From: Anastrepha obliqua
Taxonomy: Eukaryota; Arthropoda; Insecta; Diptera; Tephritidae
Assembly: GCF_027943255.1 (NCBI RefSeq)
Contig: NC_072893.1
Span: forward strand, 126,107,784-126,171,783
Reading direction: 5' to 3'
Length of the DNA stretch: 64,000 nt
Shown: piece by piece, positions 10,369-21,659 of the stretch
Layout of the letters: each line of letters begins with the position of its first letter
How positions within the stretch are numbered: the stretch's first letter is position 1
Position numbers and translations under genes: made by a program
Notes under the pieces: generated by a model
The model's input: only the letters and a program-made list of their open reading frames with translations
Told to the model about the DNA's origin: nothing
Databases searched by the model: none

Positions 10369-11065
10369 GACCCGATTTACACGAGGAGACATCTGGAAGG
10401 GAAACATTTTGTTCGGTGGCGAAGGACGGTCGGGGAAGAGAGAAGGGATTTTGTCTCCCGTACTCGGCGACACGCTTTGCTCTTCTTATTCGTATTTCCA
10501 ATCTTTCCAATTTTTGATAGTTGCTTCATTCGTTTTCTTCTTTTGTGGGAGAAGGTTCTGAGTTATGTGTTGGTTTTCAAGCAAACGGAAGATAACAAAG
10601 ATGACAAACATCCGAACACTGCTTGGGAAATGCACGATTATTTTTGCTAGTAAAGTAGGTTTAATTTAAAATATATTATGGGGCATGTTTATGTTGAATT
10701 CTAATTTTCCTCGCATTTCTAGTTACTCAAGTTAATTTTAAGTTAATTATTTACATATGAAGTATTTTTAATTTAATTTTTTTTATTCAAGTATAAGAAT
10801 TTATAAATATATTTCAATAAAAAAACAACAAATTATTTATTATTTAACCAGTTTGCATTTTTCATTCATATATTTAAGAAACTGTTGTCGAACGCTCTCT
10901 GCTTTACATGTAAGCGCGTGCTAGAATACATCCGAACCAGACGATGCTAAAGTGTTAAATGTCAAAATGTCGCGGAAACATTTTTACCCGTGTGAACGCG
11001 AATGAAACTTCAAAAGAGAATTTCCAGTGTCTCCCTTCCAGATGTCTCCTCGTGTAAATCGGGTC
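10369..11065. mobile_element. Possible foldback/MITE-like element with 34-bp inverted repeats
   Basis: A 34-bp sequence at 10369-10402 (starting GACCCGATTTACACGAG) is perfectly reverse-complemented at 11032-11065. About 630 bp of AT-rich DNA without a transposase lies between. Perfect arms in otherwise diverged DNA suggest a recent or constrained event. No clear target duplication was found next to the arms, so the true element ends may lie elsewhere. Confidence 0.5.
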
Positions 11066-11492
11066 TTTCTTTAGGCACTTCTTATTCCTTTTCGATTCCC
11101 TACTTCTCTGATTTATCATATGGAAAGGCATATACACACACGCACACATATGTATTCCAATTTACTACATCTCAGCTTCGTTTCATTTCTGTGTCCCGTA
11201 CATTTTTTGGCTACAATGTAAACCGGTTTCGATTTTGGATATTTCAGCGCATGAGGCACATGTGTTCTTTCAGGAGCAAGTTGTGGTTAATAATTTTTGT
11301 TCATTTTTGTTTTTGGTTATTTTTGGTGATCATGCAATGGGGTACTGATTCCTTCTGTGCATTCGTCTAAAGTCTAAGAGGAAGATGAAACTAAGGTAAA
11401 TGGTGACAAGCCATTTCTACTTAGACCCGAACTGTTCCCTTTGCAATGTCGTAAGGCAACAAGATCAGCCTACTACTCTATAAAATAAAGAC

Positions 11493-11494
<2 letters not shown>

Positions 11495-11523
<29 letters not shown>

Positions 11524-11532
11524 TGTATGTAT
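11495..11532. repeat. (TATG)n microsatellite
   Basis: About nine uninterrupted TATG units. Confidence 0.9.
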
Positions 11533-11612
11533 AAACGTTCAACCCGTACGTGGTTTCACCACCCAGTAAACTCTAAAAACTAGCGATCAGAGAAATGATG
11601 AATCGAAAGCAG

Positions 11613-12320
11613 CTATTGCGTTTTTTTTCTTAAGGAGTTGTCGCACGAATTCTTCCAGTAACCGTCTGTCCGAATAGCAGTGTTTTGGCATGTCTGGAGC
11701 TTTGTCCACTGCATATTACTAGTTCCAAGCGACCAGATAGGTGCAGCGTATTTTAGAACTGGCCGACCAATTGCTTTAAATGTCGCTACCAATATTTCTT
11801 TGCCTTTGTCCTTGTTGCGGTTTCGGTCTTTAGTAGCAATTGCGGTTGTGATCTCAGAGAAGGCGAAAGCCTCGAAAGCCTTCTTCAGATCCATCGCTAC
11901 TAGAACAGTTCTCTCACAGGGGCGGTTTTGGTTTAGCCCGTGGTTTATCTGAGTGTTTATGGCGGTGAGTGCTGTGGTGGTACTGAGCACTCTTCTTCCA
12001 TACTGATGTGAGGCTGGGTTAGATGCTTCGTGTGGAGTGTTTCAAGAGTCTTCACTACTGGGAAAAGGAGAGTTATCGGGCGATAAGATTACCCTTGGTT
12101 GGCAGGTTTCCCAGGTTTCAGTAGCGGAACCATTCTCCCTGATTTCCACTTGTCAGGAAGGTGATAGCCACCGTGTCGTTACGGTGGACCAGAGCTTACT
12201 CACAGTGGTGAAGTTGCAGATTTTTAGGTGCTTTTCCTGTTAGTCTGCTTATGTTGGGTGACCAGTTGCCGAATCTCCAATTTGAGATTCTTTATGCGGA
12301 GATCCCCGGGATCGGCCTGG
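11613..12320 (-). pseudogene. Jockey-like LINE reverse transcriptase, internally deleted
   Basis: Read from 12320 down, the reverse strand shows disrupted RT block sequences: a GKP-type lead-in with frameshifts, then STTTALTAINTQINHGLN, RPCERTVLVAMDLKKAF (the first catalytic Asp block), an abrupt jump, then RPVLKYAAPIWSLGTSNMQW from the post-RT region. The central RT core with the YADD box is missing, so a large internal deletion joined the two parts. This is the same kind of family as the C-terminal fragment at 29445. It cannot make a working enzyme. Confidence 0.8.
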
Positions 12321-12369
12321 CATAGGTGATCACGCTCGTTCGCTGAAACGGCTGCTTCGGCTGGGAAAT

Positions 12370-12665
12370 TGGGACACATGTATGTCATGGATCCTTCTAG
12401 CAGGAATCAATTTGTTTCACATCCCTCCTATTCTTTAGACCTGACTCCTTCATATCCCTCCTACTACTACTATTTGCTCTCCAATTTGAAGAAATGGCTG
12501 GCGGGAAAAAAATGTTATTCAAACGAGCAGGTGATCGCAGAAACGAATGTTTATTTGTCAGATTTGTAAAAGTCCTGTTATTCAGAAGCGACCAACAAAC
12601 TAGAACTGCGTTGGGCGAAGTGTATAAGCCTGAAAGGGGACTAGTTTCGAGAAATAAAAAGTATT
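12370..12665 (+). pseudogene. Mariner transposase C-terminal remnant
   Basis: The frame encodes HPSYSLDLTPS..., a decayed form of the mariner third-aspartate block (normally HPPYSPDLAPSDY). It is followed by NLKKWLAGKKCYSNEQVIAE, and after a stop by sequence matching the family's end (LE-RWAKCI-LKGDY-like). Stops and substitutions at catalytic positions make it dead. The 5' two-thirds of the gene is missing. It differs from the intact mariner at 38.2 kb, so it is a separate lineage. Confidence 0.75.
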
Positions 12666-12689
12666 TTTGTAGTTTTTAATTTTGCGTGT

Positions 12690-14190
12690 ACTTTGCAAAT
12701 GCCCCTCGTTTATTGCCTTTAAGTTTCTTCTTTCTTTTTTCTTGCTTACAAAAACATTTAATTCTTTTTGTAATTGAAATCATTTACTTTCTTTGTTTGC
12801 TGACTAACACAAATTCAATCGTTTTTCTATTGTCTTAACTTGTCTTACAAGTAAAAACTTATTCTATTTTTCACCCTTAAACTACCACCTTCTTTCTTCC
12901 TTCTTCTCGCATCTCTCATATTTTTCACATTCATTGTATGAGTACATGCATACACCTCATACAAATGCTACACAAAATGTGCTCCTTGTTGCCTCTACAG
13001 CTTCAAGCCAAATTTTGGAGCAGTTTTGCCGCGCTCTTTTCGTTGGCTAACCGCCGAAATGCTCTTAATTCACTGCTGTCAGTTCGATCGTAAATTCAAT
13101 CGTTCTTTCTGTTGATTCCTTCATATCTGCCTTTGCATACTTTCCCATAGAGAGCGCTCTCTACGCGTTAGCCGTTTGCTTAAGACATTCCTTTATTAAC
13201 CAATTTCGCTTTTGTACTTTACATTTGCGTTCGGCGGTTGATCTTCCCTCAGCTGTTAAGGAGCTGCGGCAGTTATTCGACTGCGTTGCCTCATCTGTTA
13301 TTTCCAATTTGTACGTTACATTGTTGGCGGCTCTGGCACTCATTCATCGCCTTTCCTTCGACCAATGTTTGTGTATCTACGTACATATGTATGTATGTAT
13401 GTTTCTTTTAATTTTCGTTCGTTGCTTGCTAACAGCTAAGAAGCAGAGTCAGCTAACTTAAAAATTGTACCTTCAGTTGTTGAGCTCTGCATCTTTGCAG
13501 TTGAATTGAACTTGGCTGATTACGTTCACATGTGTATGTGTGTATATATGTATGCGTGTATGTAGTTAGTTGCCTTGAATGTGTTGCTTTCTTTCACTGT
13601 TTTTCTTTTTGTTGTTTCACCAACATATGCACATTTGTATATCTCATTTGGGCAATCCTGCCATTGTCTTTTCTCTACTTTACGACAATCTGTTCGTCAT
13701 TTGCTGCGTTTGGGATTTTTGGTTTCTTCGAAATCGTTTTCAGCTTCGTAAAAGATATACAGAAACTGAAAACAAAGAAAAAGCAGAACTACAATAAGTG
13801 GACTATACTAAAACAGCTGCAGCAGCAATAACAACAAAGACGTTAGCATGAACAGTGAAGTTTTGTAATTACCACCACTGCAGGAAGAGCGTAGAAATCT
13901 CAACAGCAAGATCAACAACAAAAGCATTAGCAAGCAATAACAAAATACAATCTTGTAGTTGTAACACTAAATAACAATGATTCACAGTTTCTTTTAACTC
14001 CAGCAAATGTATTTCACTAACTCTTCACTCTTTTCACTGGCTCAAAATGTGTTTTATACATTGCACATTCTCTCGCACATTTTATGACTTGTTGAGACTA
14101 TTTTTTCAGCTTTATTGATTTAGTTGTTGTCTTAATTTCAAAGCAATAAAATTAAATTAAGTATTGGCTCAATTTGAATAACTTTAACTG
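12690..14190. other. Noncoding DNA, no gene recognised
   Basis: Pyrimidine-rich and microsatellite-bearing ((TATG)n at about 13382-13402 and 13530-13560). Open frames at 13225-13461 and 13532-13831 lack any domain or Met-context support and overlap simple repeats. Confidence 0.5.
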
Positions 14191-14198
14191 AACAGTAT

Positions 14199-14645
14199 AG
14201 TTCATACTACAACAAAAACTATGTAAAGCAAATTTTCGAAATTTGTAAGAACCCCGCAAATTTTCATCAAAATTTCAAGTTTTTTTAATTTTTAGATAAA
14301 TTTCAAGTATGCAGTTTTACAGATTATTGTATAATAAAGTGTATAATAAAATGCAAGTTTCAAGCGGTTCAAAAAACCGCGTTGATTTTTTCTGCTGACG
14401 GTTTTGGGTGTTTTCTTCCATAGAAAAAGTTAAATGGAGAAATTGTACAAGATCGCGACTGGAAAAAATTCTCAAAAAGCAGTGTGATTTTTGACTTACT
14501 TGGAACTTGCACTTTATTAAAATTCCATGAGCTGCAATTGCATACTTGAAATTTTTTCAGAAAATCTGAGTAAAAACTTTTCATGAAAATTTTGTACAAA
14601 GTTTGAAACTTTGCTTTATATGGTTTTTGTTGTAGTATGAACTGT
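14199..14645. mobile_element. Palindromic MITE, about 445 bp
   Basis: The ends are inverted copies: AGTTCATACTACAACAAAAA at 14199, and its complement ending near 14643. The arms are related nearly all the way in: GCAAGTTTCAAGCGGTTCAAAAA at about 14353 mirrors the complement of the sequence around 14490-14510. There is no open frame of note. It behaves as a nonautonomous foldback/MITE; a related copy lies at 24310-24560. Confidence 0.65.
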
Positions 14646-14999
14646 GTGTAGTAAAAGCATATTCGAAATTAAAAAGTAAATAAATAAATAGCCTAAACTG
14701 GTACATATATATGAATGTACATATGTATGGTGTAGCTGTTTCCTTTGAAAATATAGCAACTCCAGCGTAGTTTGAAATTATGTTTTAAAGAACTTACGGT
14801 TTTGAGTCCTGTCCATCTATCTCCCACTCCTGAACTCGGAATAACTGAGTTTCTGAAATCAAGCAACACAGATATTTATAAACTAAGCAGACATATTTCT
14901 GAACTTCTGAAACTTATCAGCAAAGCTATTGACCTGATTTGAGAAGGTATTAGGGTAGCTCAACGCAAAAGAAAACTTTTTTGATGTCACTTCCTAAAT

Positions 15000-15360
15000 T
15001 TAGTTTAAGGGCAAGAAAATGAAACACCTATTTTTGTATATTTAATTTAAAAAAAAATATACATAAAAACATAACAATTAAAAAATTAATTTAAATTTAA
15101 ATTTAATTATAAAAAATTTATATAAAAACATAAGAATTAAAAAAAAACTATATAAAGAAAAAAAAAATATATATAAAAATTTAAGAACAAAAAATTAATT
15201 TAAATTTAAATTTGATTATAAAAATTTTATATAAAAATATAAGAATTAAGAAAATATATATATAAATTAAAAAAAAAAAAAAAATTAAAAAATAAAAATT
15301 AAAAAATGAATTTAAAATTTAATTTAATATATTATATATTTTTTTAAATATTTTTATTTA
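15000..15360. repeat. A/T homopolymer-rich tract with repeated ATATAAAAA blocks
   Basis: Several near-identical blocks (TTAATTTAAATTTAAATTTAAT-like, then ATAAAAATTTTATATAAAAA) recur at intervals of about 80-110 bp. It directly precedes the dispersed repeat at 15365. The second copy of that repeat, at 20535, is also preceded by an A-rich tract. Confidence 0.5.
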
Positions 15361-15364
15361 ATAT

Positions 15365-15600
15365 TTAACCCTTCGATGGGCATCCGGGTCTGTCAGACTT
15401 CTTCGACTTTGGACTTGTATTTAGCATATTTCTGTTATAGATAGCGACTTGAGCATCCGGGTAGCTTTTTAAAATTTAATTTTCTATTGATTTATGGATA
15501 TCACCATTTAAAAAGGTCCTTGAACAGGACGAAAAAAGGGCAGAAACCCGGGTGTCCAATCGCAGATTTTAAAAAAGGAGGATTTTTTTTTAATTTTATG
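15365..15600 (+). repeat. Dispersed repeat A, copy 1
   Basis: About 230 bp shared in the same orientation with 20535-20760. Anchors include TGAGCATCCGGGTAGCTT versus TGAGCTTCCAGGTAGCTT, AAATTTAATTTTCTAT, and GAACAGGACGAAA versus GAAGAGGACGAAA. No coding sequence is visible. Family unknown. Confidence 0.7.
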
Positions 15601-15989
15601 CGGTTTTCAGGGCGCCTATAAAAGAAAATGGTTTGAGTTATGTTTTTAATTAAAGCCTAGGATACAATTTTTTGGACATTTGGGAAGTGAAATTAAAAGA
15701 GAAGATTCGAAGGTAACATCGATAGCGTTTTATACTAAATTTCCGCAAAAGTGCATTTTTGCCACAGAAATTCAATGAAAAATATTGAATAATGAAATGA
15801 AAAAATAGTTGTGGTATAAATTTTTCACGTAGCATAAAGAAAAATACATTTATTTTTGAGCTACCCTATCTGCACAGTGATAAGAAAAGAAGCCTGCATC
15901 AGCCACTTATTATCTACCTAACCTTCTGTTACTTATAGCCAAGTCATGTTGCAGAATAATATCAAATAAACGCACAGTTAAGGATTTTA

Positions 15990-16145
15990 ACGAATCCCTT
16001 TTTCTATCTGTTTGATCTTTTTTGACCTCTTTGGCCTTTTTTGACCGATTTTGACCTTTTTCGGCCTTCGTAGCTCTCCTTTGACCTTTTGGCATTTTTT
16101 GTTCTTTTCTGTCCTGTTTTGTCCTTTTTCGACCTTCTTTGTCCA
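15990..16145. repeat. Imperfect TTTTTTGACCTCTT-type short repeat
   Basis: Blocks of about 10-20 bp built from TTTTGACCT/TTTTGGCCT repeat across the segment. The reverse strand stays open as a Lys/Arg/Gln-rich frame (15910-16146), explained by the repeat rather than by a gene. Confidence 0.6.
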
Positions 16146-16646
16146 ATAAGACTGACAGGCAAATTTATTCAAGGTAGTGGAATTCGAGCAAATACAACAT
16201 TTTTAAAATTTGAACTGTGAAAGATAATAAAACAATGAAATGAATGGCAAATAGATAAAATTAGTTTGTCGCACATTCACAATACAACAACAACTTTCCG
16301 TCATTCGGTTTTGCTAGCATTTCTTAATTAAATTGAAGAAGAAGAAATGAACTACTCTAATGACAACACCTTCTATAGATTCGCCATGCTGTCTACTGAG
16401 TAAAACAAAAACATTGCGGTAAACCAGTGGTAGATAAAATGCCTGCCAATTTTTAATCAGCTCCAGCTCTAGCTACCCTAAAACTCCAGTATGCTCCGAC
16501 ACAGCGAATTCGGAAGGCGCAACCTTGCATTCTATCATCCTTGACAGGTGATGTGTTTACAAAAAACTTGAGATTGCATATTCGTATGAAATGAGCGGGC
16601 AGAATTCGGCTGCCGAGTCCCCGGTTACGTGGTTGCTCTCACAATT

Positions 16647-16826
16647 GCGTTTTTCACCATACTTAGTGGCCAACCCTGTAATTGTACCATTTTTGGAATG
16701 TAATGGGGTCCTCTTATCTCCTAAAAATTGTTATCTGCGTTTTTCACCATACTTAGTGGCCAACCCTGTAATTGTACCATTTTTGGAATGTAATGGGGTC
16801 CTCTTATCTCCTAAAAATTGTTATCT
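16647..16826. repeat. Exact 90-bp tandem duplication
   Basis: Bases 16647-16736 and 16737-16826 are identical, starting GCGTTTTTCACCATACTTAG. On the reverse strand the unit holds GGTTGGCCACTAAGT, like a Tc1/mariner terminus, so it may be a duplicated piece of a transposon end. The 90-bp length keeps a forward frame open through both copies (30-residue repeat), but nothing supports translation. Confidence 0.9.
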
Positions 16827-16829
16827 CAT

Positions 16830-17270
16830 TCCAACATTATGGAAATATGTGCTATGAAAAGCACTGCCATATGAGAAAATAACAACAAAATTTCAGCACC
16901 GTGCGTTTAATAACTATAGCACAGGAATTTATTGACAAGTTTTGCTTTTATTTAATTTTTATAAATTTTTTATGAAAGTACAGTTCATTCACTTACTTAA
17001 AATCTACAAATTAAAACTATGAAAACTAAACTAAAAGAACATACAACAAATTTTTTTATTTGACATTATACAAATTTTTAATCTTTTTTTATTAAAATTC
17101 AGAGAAAATTTAAAATTATTTGATTTTTATAATAGAATTAGGAAAAATTACAATATTTAAATTAAAATTACGAAAACTAAATATTTGTATAGTACAAACA
17201 ATTTTTTAAATTTACATTTTTCATCAATTTTTTTTTTATTATTTTTTTATTAAAATTAAAAGAACTTTTG
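16830..17270. other. AT-rich noncoding DNA
   Basis: A/T-rich with several TTTTTTTATT runs. No gene, element boundary or array recognised. Confidence 0.5.
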
Positions 17271-17274
17271 GTAG

Positions 17275-18525
17275 GTTGGTTTAAGGGTGACCCCGCATCG
17301 GAGTGCCACATAGACCGCAAGTTGGGTCCGTTGTGTTACCCTAGAGCTCATTATTTTGTATGATTTCCCTACCTAACCGAGATTTTTATTATACATTTTG
17401 GTCAAAGATATAAATTTGTTTCGAGAATTTGATGAGAGATTCGATTTTCAGGTCCGAGAGTACTGAAAGATTGTCAATTGTTGGAGAGCCTAGAAGAGCG
17501 AGTCGACTTCTGGTTAGACCGGCACAGCAAATGCCTGCTCCATACTTTCTCATCTTCGTCCTCGTAGTATCTGCACAGGTCGTTTTGAGGAACCCCGAGC
17601 AGACGTGTGTGAGAGCCCAAAAGGCAGTGGCCGGTGATATTATATACCTTAGTTCGTGTTTCGAAAGACTTATAAGAGTTTTTGTCTGTTTCAGATTGTA
17701 GGATGGCCAGATTTGCCTGGTCGTAACGCAAGTAGTTTCCACTCGCCACCTCCGCCACCTAACATTTGATTGCGCAGCTCCAGCTCTCGCGAGCTCATCA
17801 GCTTTGCAGTTACCTTCGAATCCACTGTGAGCCGGTATCCAGATAACTTGGACAGAATTCTGAGCACTTATCTCGTTAAGAGATAAGAGACAGGATCGAA
17901 CCACATCTGAGTGGGTAAAAGAGGTGCTGAGTGCTCGAACGGCCGCTTGACTGTCGGTGAAAAAGCGGATATCCTCTAGTGATATTCTTTTTTCTAAGAT
18001 AGTTTTCGCAGCATACCAGATAGCGCATACTTCCGCTTGGAATACACTACAGTAGTCGGGTAATCTAAATGATAGATTGATGTGAGCGGAATTGGAAAAG
18101 ATTCCAAATCCCACTTTACCGTCTTGTTTTGAACCATGTGTATATATAATCAGAGGGCTATTGATTTCGGAAAGATTTGTCTTCCATTCTTCCCTAGTGG
18201 GGAGTGAACAGGAGAATAGCAAGGGTGGTGATGGAAGACTTACATGATAGTCTATGTCGGAAGAGATAACAGTGTTCCTGTTCAGTATAGCCGAATGGCC
18301 AAGATACTTATTCTATTTCGATGTAGCATTCATGCGTGTCGCTGCTTTCGCTGCAATCGCTTTGCCAGCCAGATCGATAGGGAACAAGTGAAGCAACGTA
18401 TTTAAAGCGTTAGTAGGTGTTGTACTTAAGCATCCTGTTATCAGGAGGCAGGCTGTTCTTTGGACTTGATCAATTGTGGCTACTCTACACCGTTTTTCGA
18501 GTTCTGTCCACCTTACAACCACACC
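17275..18525 (-). pseudogene. I/LOA-like LINE polyprotein, C-terminal part with RNase H (5'-truncated)
   Basis: The reverse strand begins at about 18525 in the post-RT region (ELEKRCRVATIDQVQRTACL). After a stop near 18310 it continues through a full RNase H domain: IYTHGSKQDGKVGFGIF (usual YTDGS, here D to H), FQAEVCAIWYA, FFTDSQAAVRAL and WIPAHSGFEGNCKADELA. The terminal Cys motif (GVPQNDLCRYYEDEDEK) lies in another frame at 17474-17758, so at least two frameshifts flank it. Missing RT and endonuclease, a lost catalytic Asp and the frameshifts make it inactive. The 3' UTR seems to reach about 17275. Confidence 0.82.
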
Positions 18526-18539
18526 GTAAAGAACATTTA

Positions 18540-20525
18540 CATTTAAAATTATTTGAATTTTTTATTAGAATTAAAAAAATAAGATATTTAAATTTATTTA
18601 AAAAATAGTATTAAAATATATTTATTTTTTTAATTTTTTTTATATATCTTTTTTATTTATTTTTTTATTTGTGTTTTTCTTCAATTTCAATTTCTTTTTT
18701 TATTTTTGTTATTTTTTTTTAATTTTTTTTATATTTTTCTTCTTATGTTTTTGTATTTCTTTTCCTTCCTTTTCAACCAATCTGTATGATGATGAAACAA
18801 TTTCCAAAAATTACAAATTATAAAATATCAATAATAAAGCGCGAAATGCTTCCAAAAAATTGTCCATTGCCACATCTTTAAAAATCTTTTTACTATGGGT
18901 AACGGCCAGTCGAAATTCCTCACACAATTTTACATCAGCTGGCCAAACGTTCTAATCTATCATCCTTGCTGGAAATGCTCTCAAAACAAAATTAATTATT
19001 TTTCTCTCCTGAAAAGTTCTCGAAAACACATACATACATACATACATATGTTGGTATGTAACTGTCTCCGTTGGCGTTATTAGAGGTAAAGTTTCACCAA
19101 TTTGTAAAATATCCACCAATTTTCGCTTCATTAACTGTTTAATCTTTGCGGCTCACGCAAACTCAAGCCTCTCAACACAATCCAACACAGGCTTTCTCAG
19201 ATCGAAATTCAAACGCAGCTGTGCCAAAAAACGTTGATCAGATTTGTGACAATTATGAAGAGGAGGAGCGCAGAACACCCAAAAGCTCTGCGCCGACGTT
19301 GTCTCATAAAAATAAGTTACAAAGAACAACAAAACGCGGGGATTGAGAAAAGCTACATATGTATGTACTAATGTAGGATAATCATCATAAAACTAGCAAC
19401 AACAAATATAATTACCTACTTATAAATGAAATGATAATGAAGAAGGAAACAAAAAAAAACATGAATAGATAAATTCATTAGAAACGTAGCTAAGAAGTTG
19501 TATGCACGCAGCGGGACAGCACGAAGCAGCTGCTTCAAATAGTCTTTAAAGTGTAGAAAGTGATATGCGAAAAGAGGAGGGGGAAGGAGAGGGGTGCAAA
19601 CGAGAAGTAGAGAAAGATGTAAATAAAGAAAAAATAAGAAATTTATAAAAATGACGTTTGCGAACAAAATTTTGCATACGTGTTTTATTTAATTTATTAG
19701 TACACGCATACTTTTTTATTTTACATATAATTTATTTAATGTTCGTTTCTGTTTTTGTTTCTCTTGTTATGCTCTTAACTTCTTAACTGATTTCTTGGAG
19801 TTTATTTGGGGCAGCTGCGTGTAGTACTAGGTGGCATCATTAATTGCTGATGCGTTCAAGATTAAAGGCTTGAGAGGAGCTTAAGAAAACGAGAAGAGCA
19901 ACAACAAAGGGAAAACAAAAACACGCTCAGAGAGGTATAACAAAAACAAAAAAAAACAAAGACAATGTAGAATTCTAATTACTAGCGGGAATAAAAAATA
20001 ATAGCGAGGCAAAGAAGAGTGACAATTTAGTGGTTTAAAAGCAATAAACTATTAGCAACAACAAAAAAATAACAAAAAGGAAAAACATAAATAGAGAAAT
20101 AAAAAAAAATAAATAAATAAAAAAAAAATAAAGTAAAATAAAATAAAATAAAATGAAATAAAAAACTAAAAAAAAAAAAGAAAAATTAAAAACAAAGAAA
20201 ATAAAATAACAAAATAAAATAAATAAAAAAATAAAAAAGGAATAAAGATAAAATTCAAAAAAAACTTTTTAAATATGATTTAATAAAAAGAAAAAAAAAT
20301 ATATATATAAAAAAATTAAATAAATAAAATTAAAATTAAAAAATTTAATATTTTCGTTTGGTCCAACTTTTTCGCCACCCGCTTACTTAGGAAACTGGAA
20401 ACTTCAAAAACAGCGGGGTCGATTTAGCATGTTTTACCAGTGAACTTCTAGGTACAATACAATATCTAAACATAATAAAAGTTCTTACAAAATTACAATT
20501 TTTTTATCAATTAAAAATTTGTTTT
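18540..20525. other. Noncoding AT-rich DNA with A-rich low-complexity block
   Basis: No gene recognised. (CATA)n lies at about 19027-19047. An A-rich block with (AATAAA)n/(AAAAT)n motifs covers about 19900-20345. The short frames at 19146-19346 and 19416-19667 have no domain. Confidence 0.5.
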
Positions 20526-20534
20526 CTGCATCGC

Positions 20535-20760
20535 TTATTATCCCTCCGTTGGGAACTCGGGACTGGCAGACTTTGAACTAAATTCACGTTCATATTTCTA
20601 TTATAGCTAACAACTTGAGCTTCCAGGTAGCTTCCTAAAATTTAATTTTCTATCAATTTATGGATGTAACCTTTTAAAAATGATCCTCGAAGAGGACGAA
20701 ACAAATCCGGGTGCCAAACGAAGACTAAAAAAAAGGTGTCCAAAGGAGGGTTCAACTAAA
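20535..20760 (+). repeat. Dispersed repeat A, copy 2
   Basis: Direct-orientation relative of 15365-15600, with the anchors listed there. The copies differ by many substitutions and small indels, so both are old. Confidence 0.7.
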
Positions 20761-20826
20761 AGTAAAAGTTAATAAAATCAAATCAGTTGGTTTTCTCCAA
20801 AGTTCAAAAATATGTTCGTAAGTTAA

Positions 20827-20882
20827 TATGTATGCATGTATGTATGTATGCATGTATGTATGTATGTATGTATGTATGTATG
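20827..20882. repeat. (TATG)n microsatellite
   Basis: Fourteen units with two TGCA interruptions. Confidence 0.9.
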
Positions 20883-21358
20883 AATATTTACAGCAAAAAA
20901 CTCGAGATTTTCTTTAGGCAGACAGCCGCAGCTGAAAAAGAAACAATGGAAAATAGAAACAACAAATTTTATGCTAACAAAATTTGTGCTAACAAAAGCA
21001 ACAAACACCGGCAGTCACAAATCAAATACAGCATCTAATAAACAAAATTTGCCGCAATCACTTGGATTTAATACGAAATTGACTGTCTGTCTGCGCCGCT
21101 ACATACACGCCATATGTGGTACAGTGGAACGAAAATGATTGACTATTCCTCATTTATTTATTTAGTTGCATTGAAATATGCAATATTTTGTAAGTTTGTT
21201 TTTTAAACAAATTTTTTGAATCTATTTTCTAAATCTATTTTTTAAATATGCCATTTACATTTACCATTTTTATTTTTATTTCTATTTTAATTTGAATTTT
21301 AATTTTCAGTGTGATGAAGATGACTGACTGACTATTCCTTATTTATTTATTTAGTTGC

Positions 21359-21655
21359 GGCTGCGGTAGTCAAATGGGTTAATGCGTGACTACCATTCGG
21401 GAGTGCATAGGTTTGATTCTCCGTGCATGAGAAAAAGATTTTTCTAATTGCGATCTCCCCTTGGTAGGCAATGGCAAGCCTCCGAGTGTATTTCTGCCAT
21501 GAAAAAGTTCCTCATAAAAAATATGTGCCGTTCGGAGTCGGCTTAAAACTGTAAGTCTCTCCATTTGTAGAACAACATCAGGACGTGTGCCACAATTAGG
21601 AGGAGGAGCTCGGCCAACACCTAACAGAAGTGAACGCGCTAATTATTTATTTATT
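21359..21655 (+). mobile_element. tRNA-derived SINE, copy 1
   Basis: The head has an A box (TAGTCAAATGG, about 21367) and a decayed B box (GTTTGATTC). The body follows: GCAATGGCAAGCCTCCGAGTG, ATTTCTGCCATGAAAAAG, GTTCGGAGTCGGCTTAAA, and GGAGGAGGAGCTCGGCCAA. The tail is (ATTT)n. It shares this order with copies at 27301 and 58975. Such elements are transcribed by RNA polymerase III and copied by a LINE partner. Confidence 0.85.
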
Positions 21656-21659
21656 TTAT

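Noticed and set aside
15910..16146. Lys/Arg/Gln-rich reverse frame
   Set aside because: Produced by the TTTTGACCT-type short repeat; no independent support.
16591..16857. 88-codon frame with a 30-residue internal repeat
   Set aside because: Simply the forward translation of the exact 90-bp duplication; the unit looks like a transposon end, not protein.
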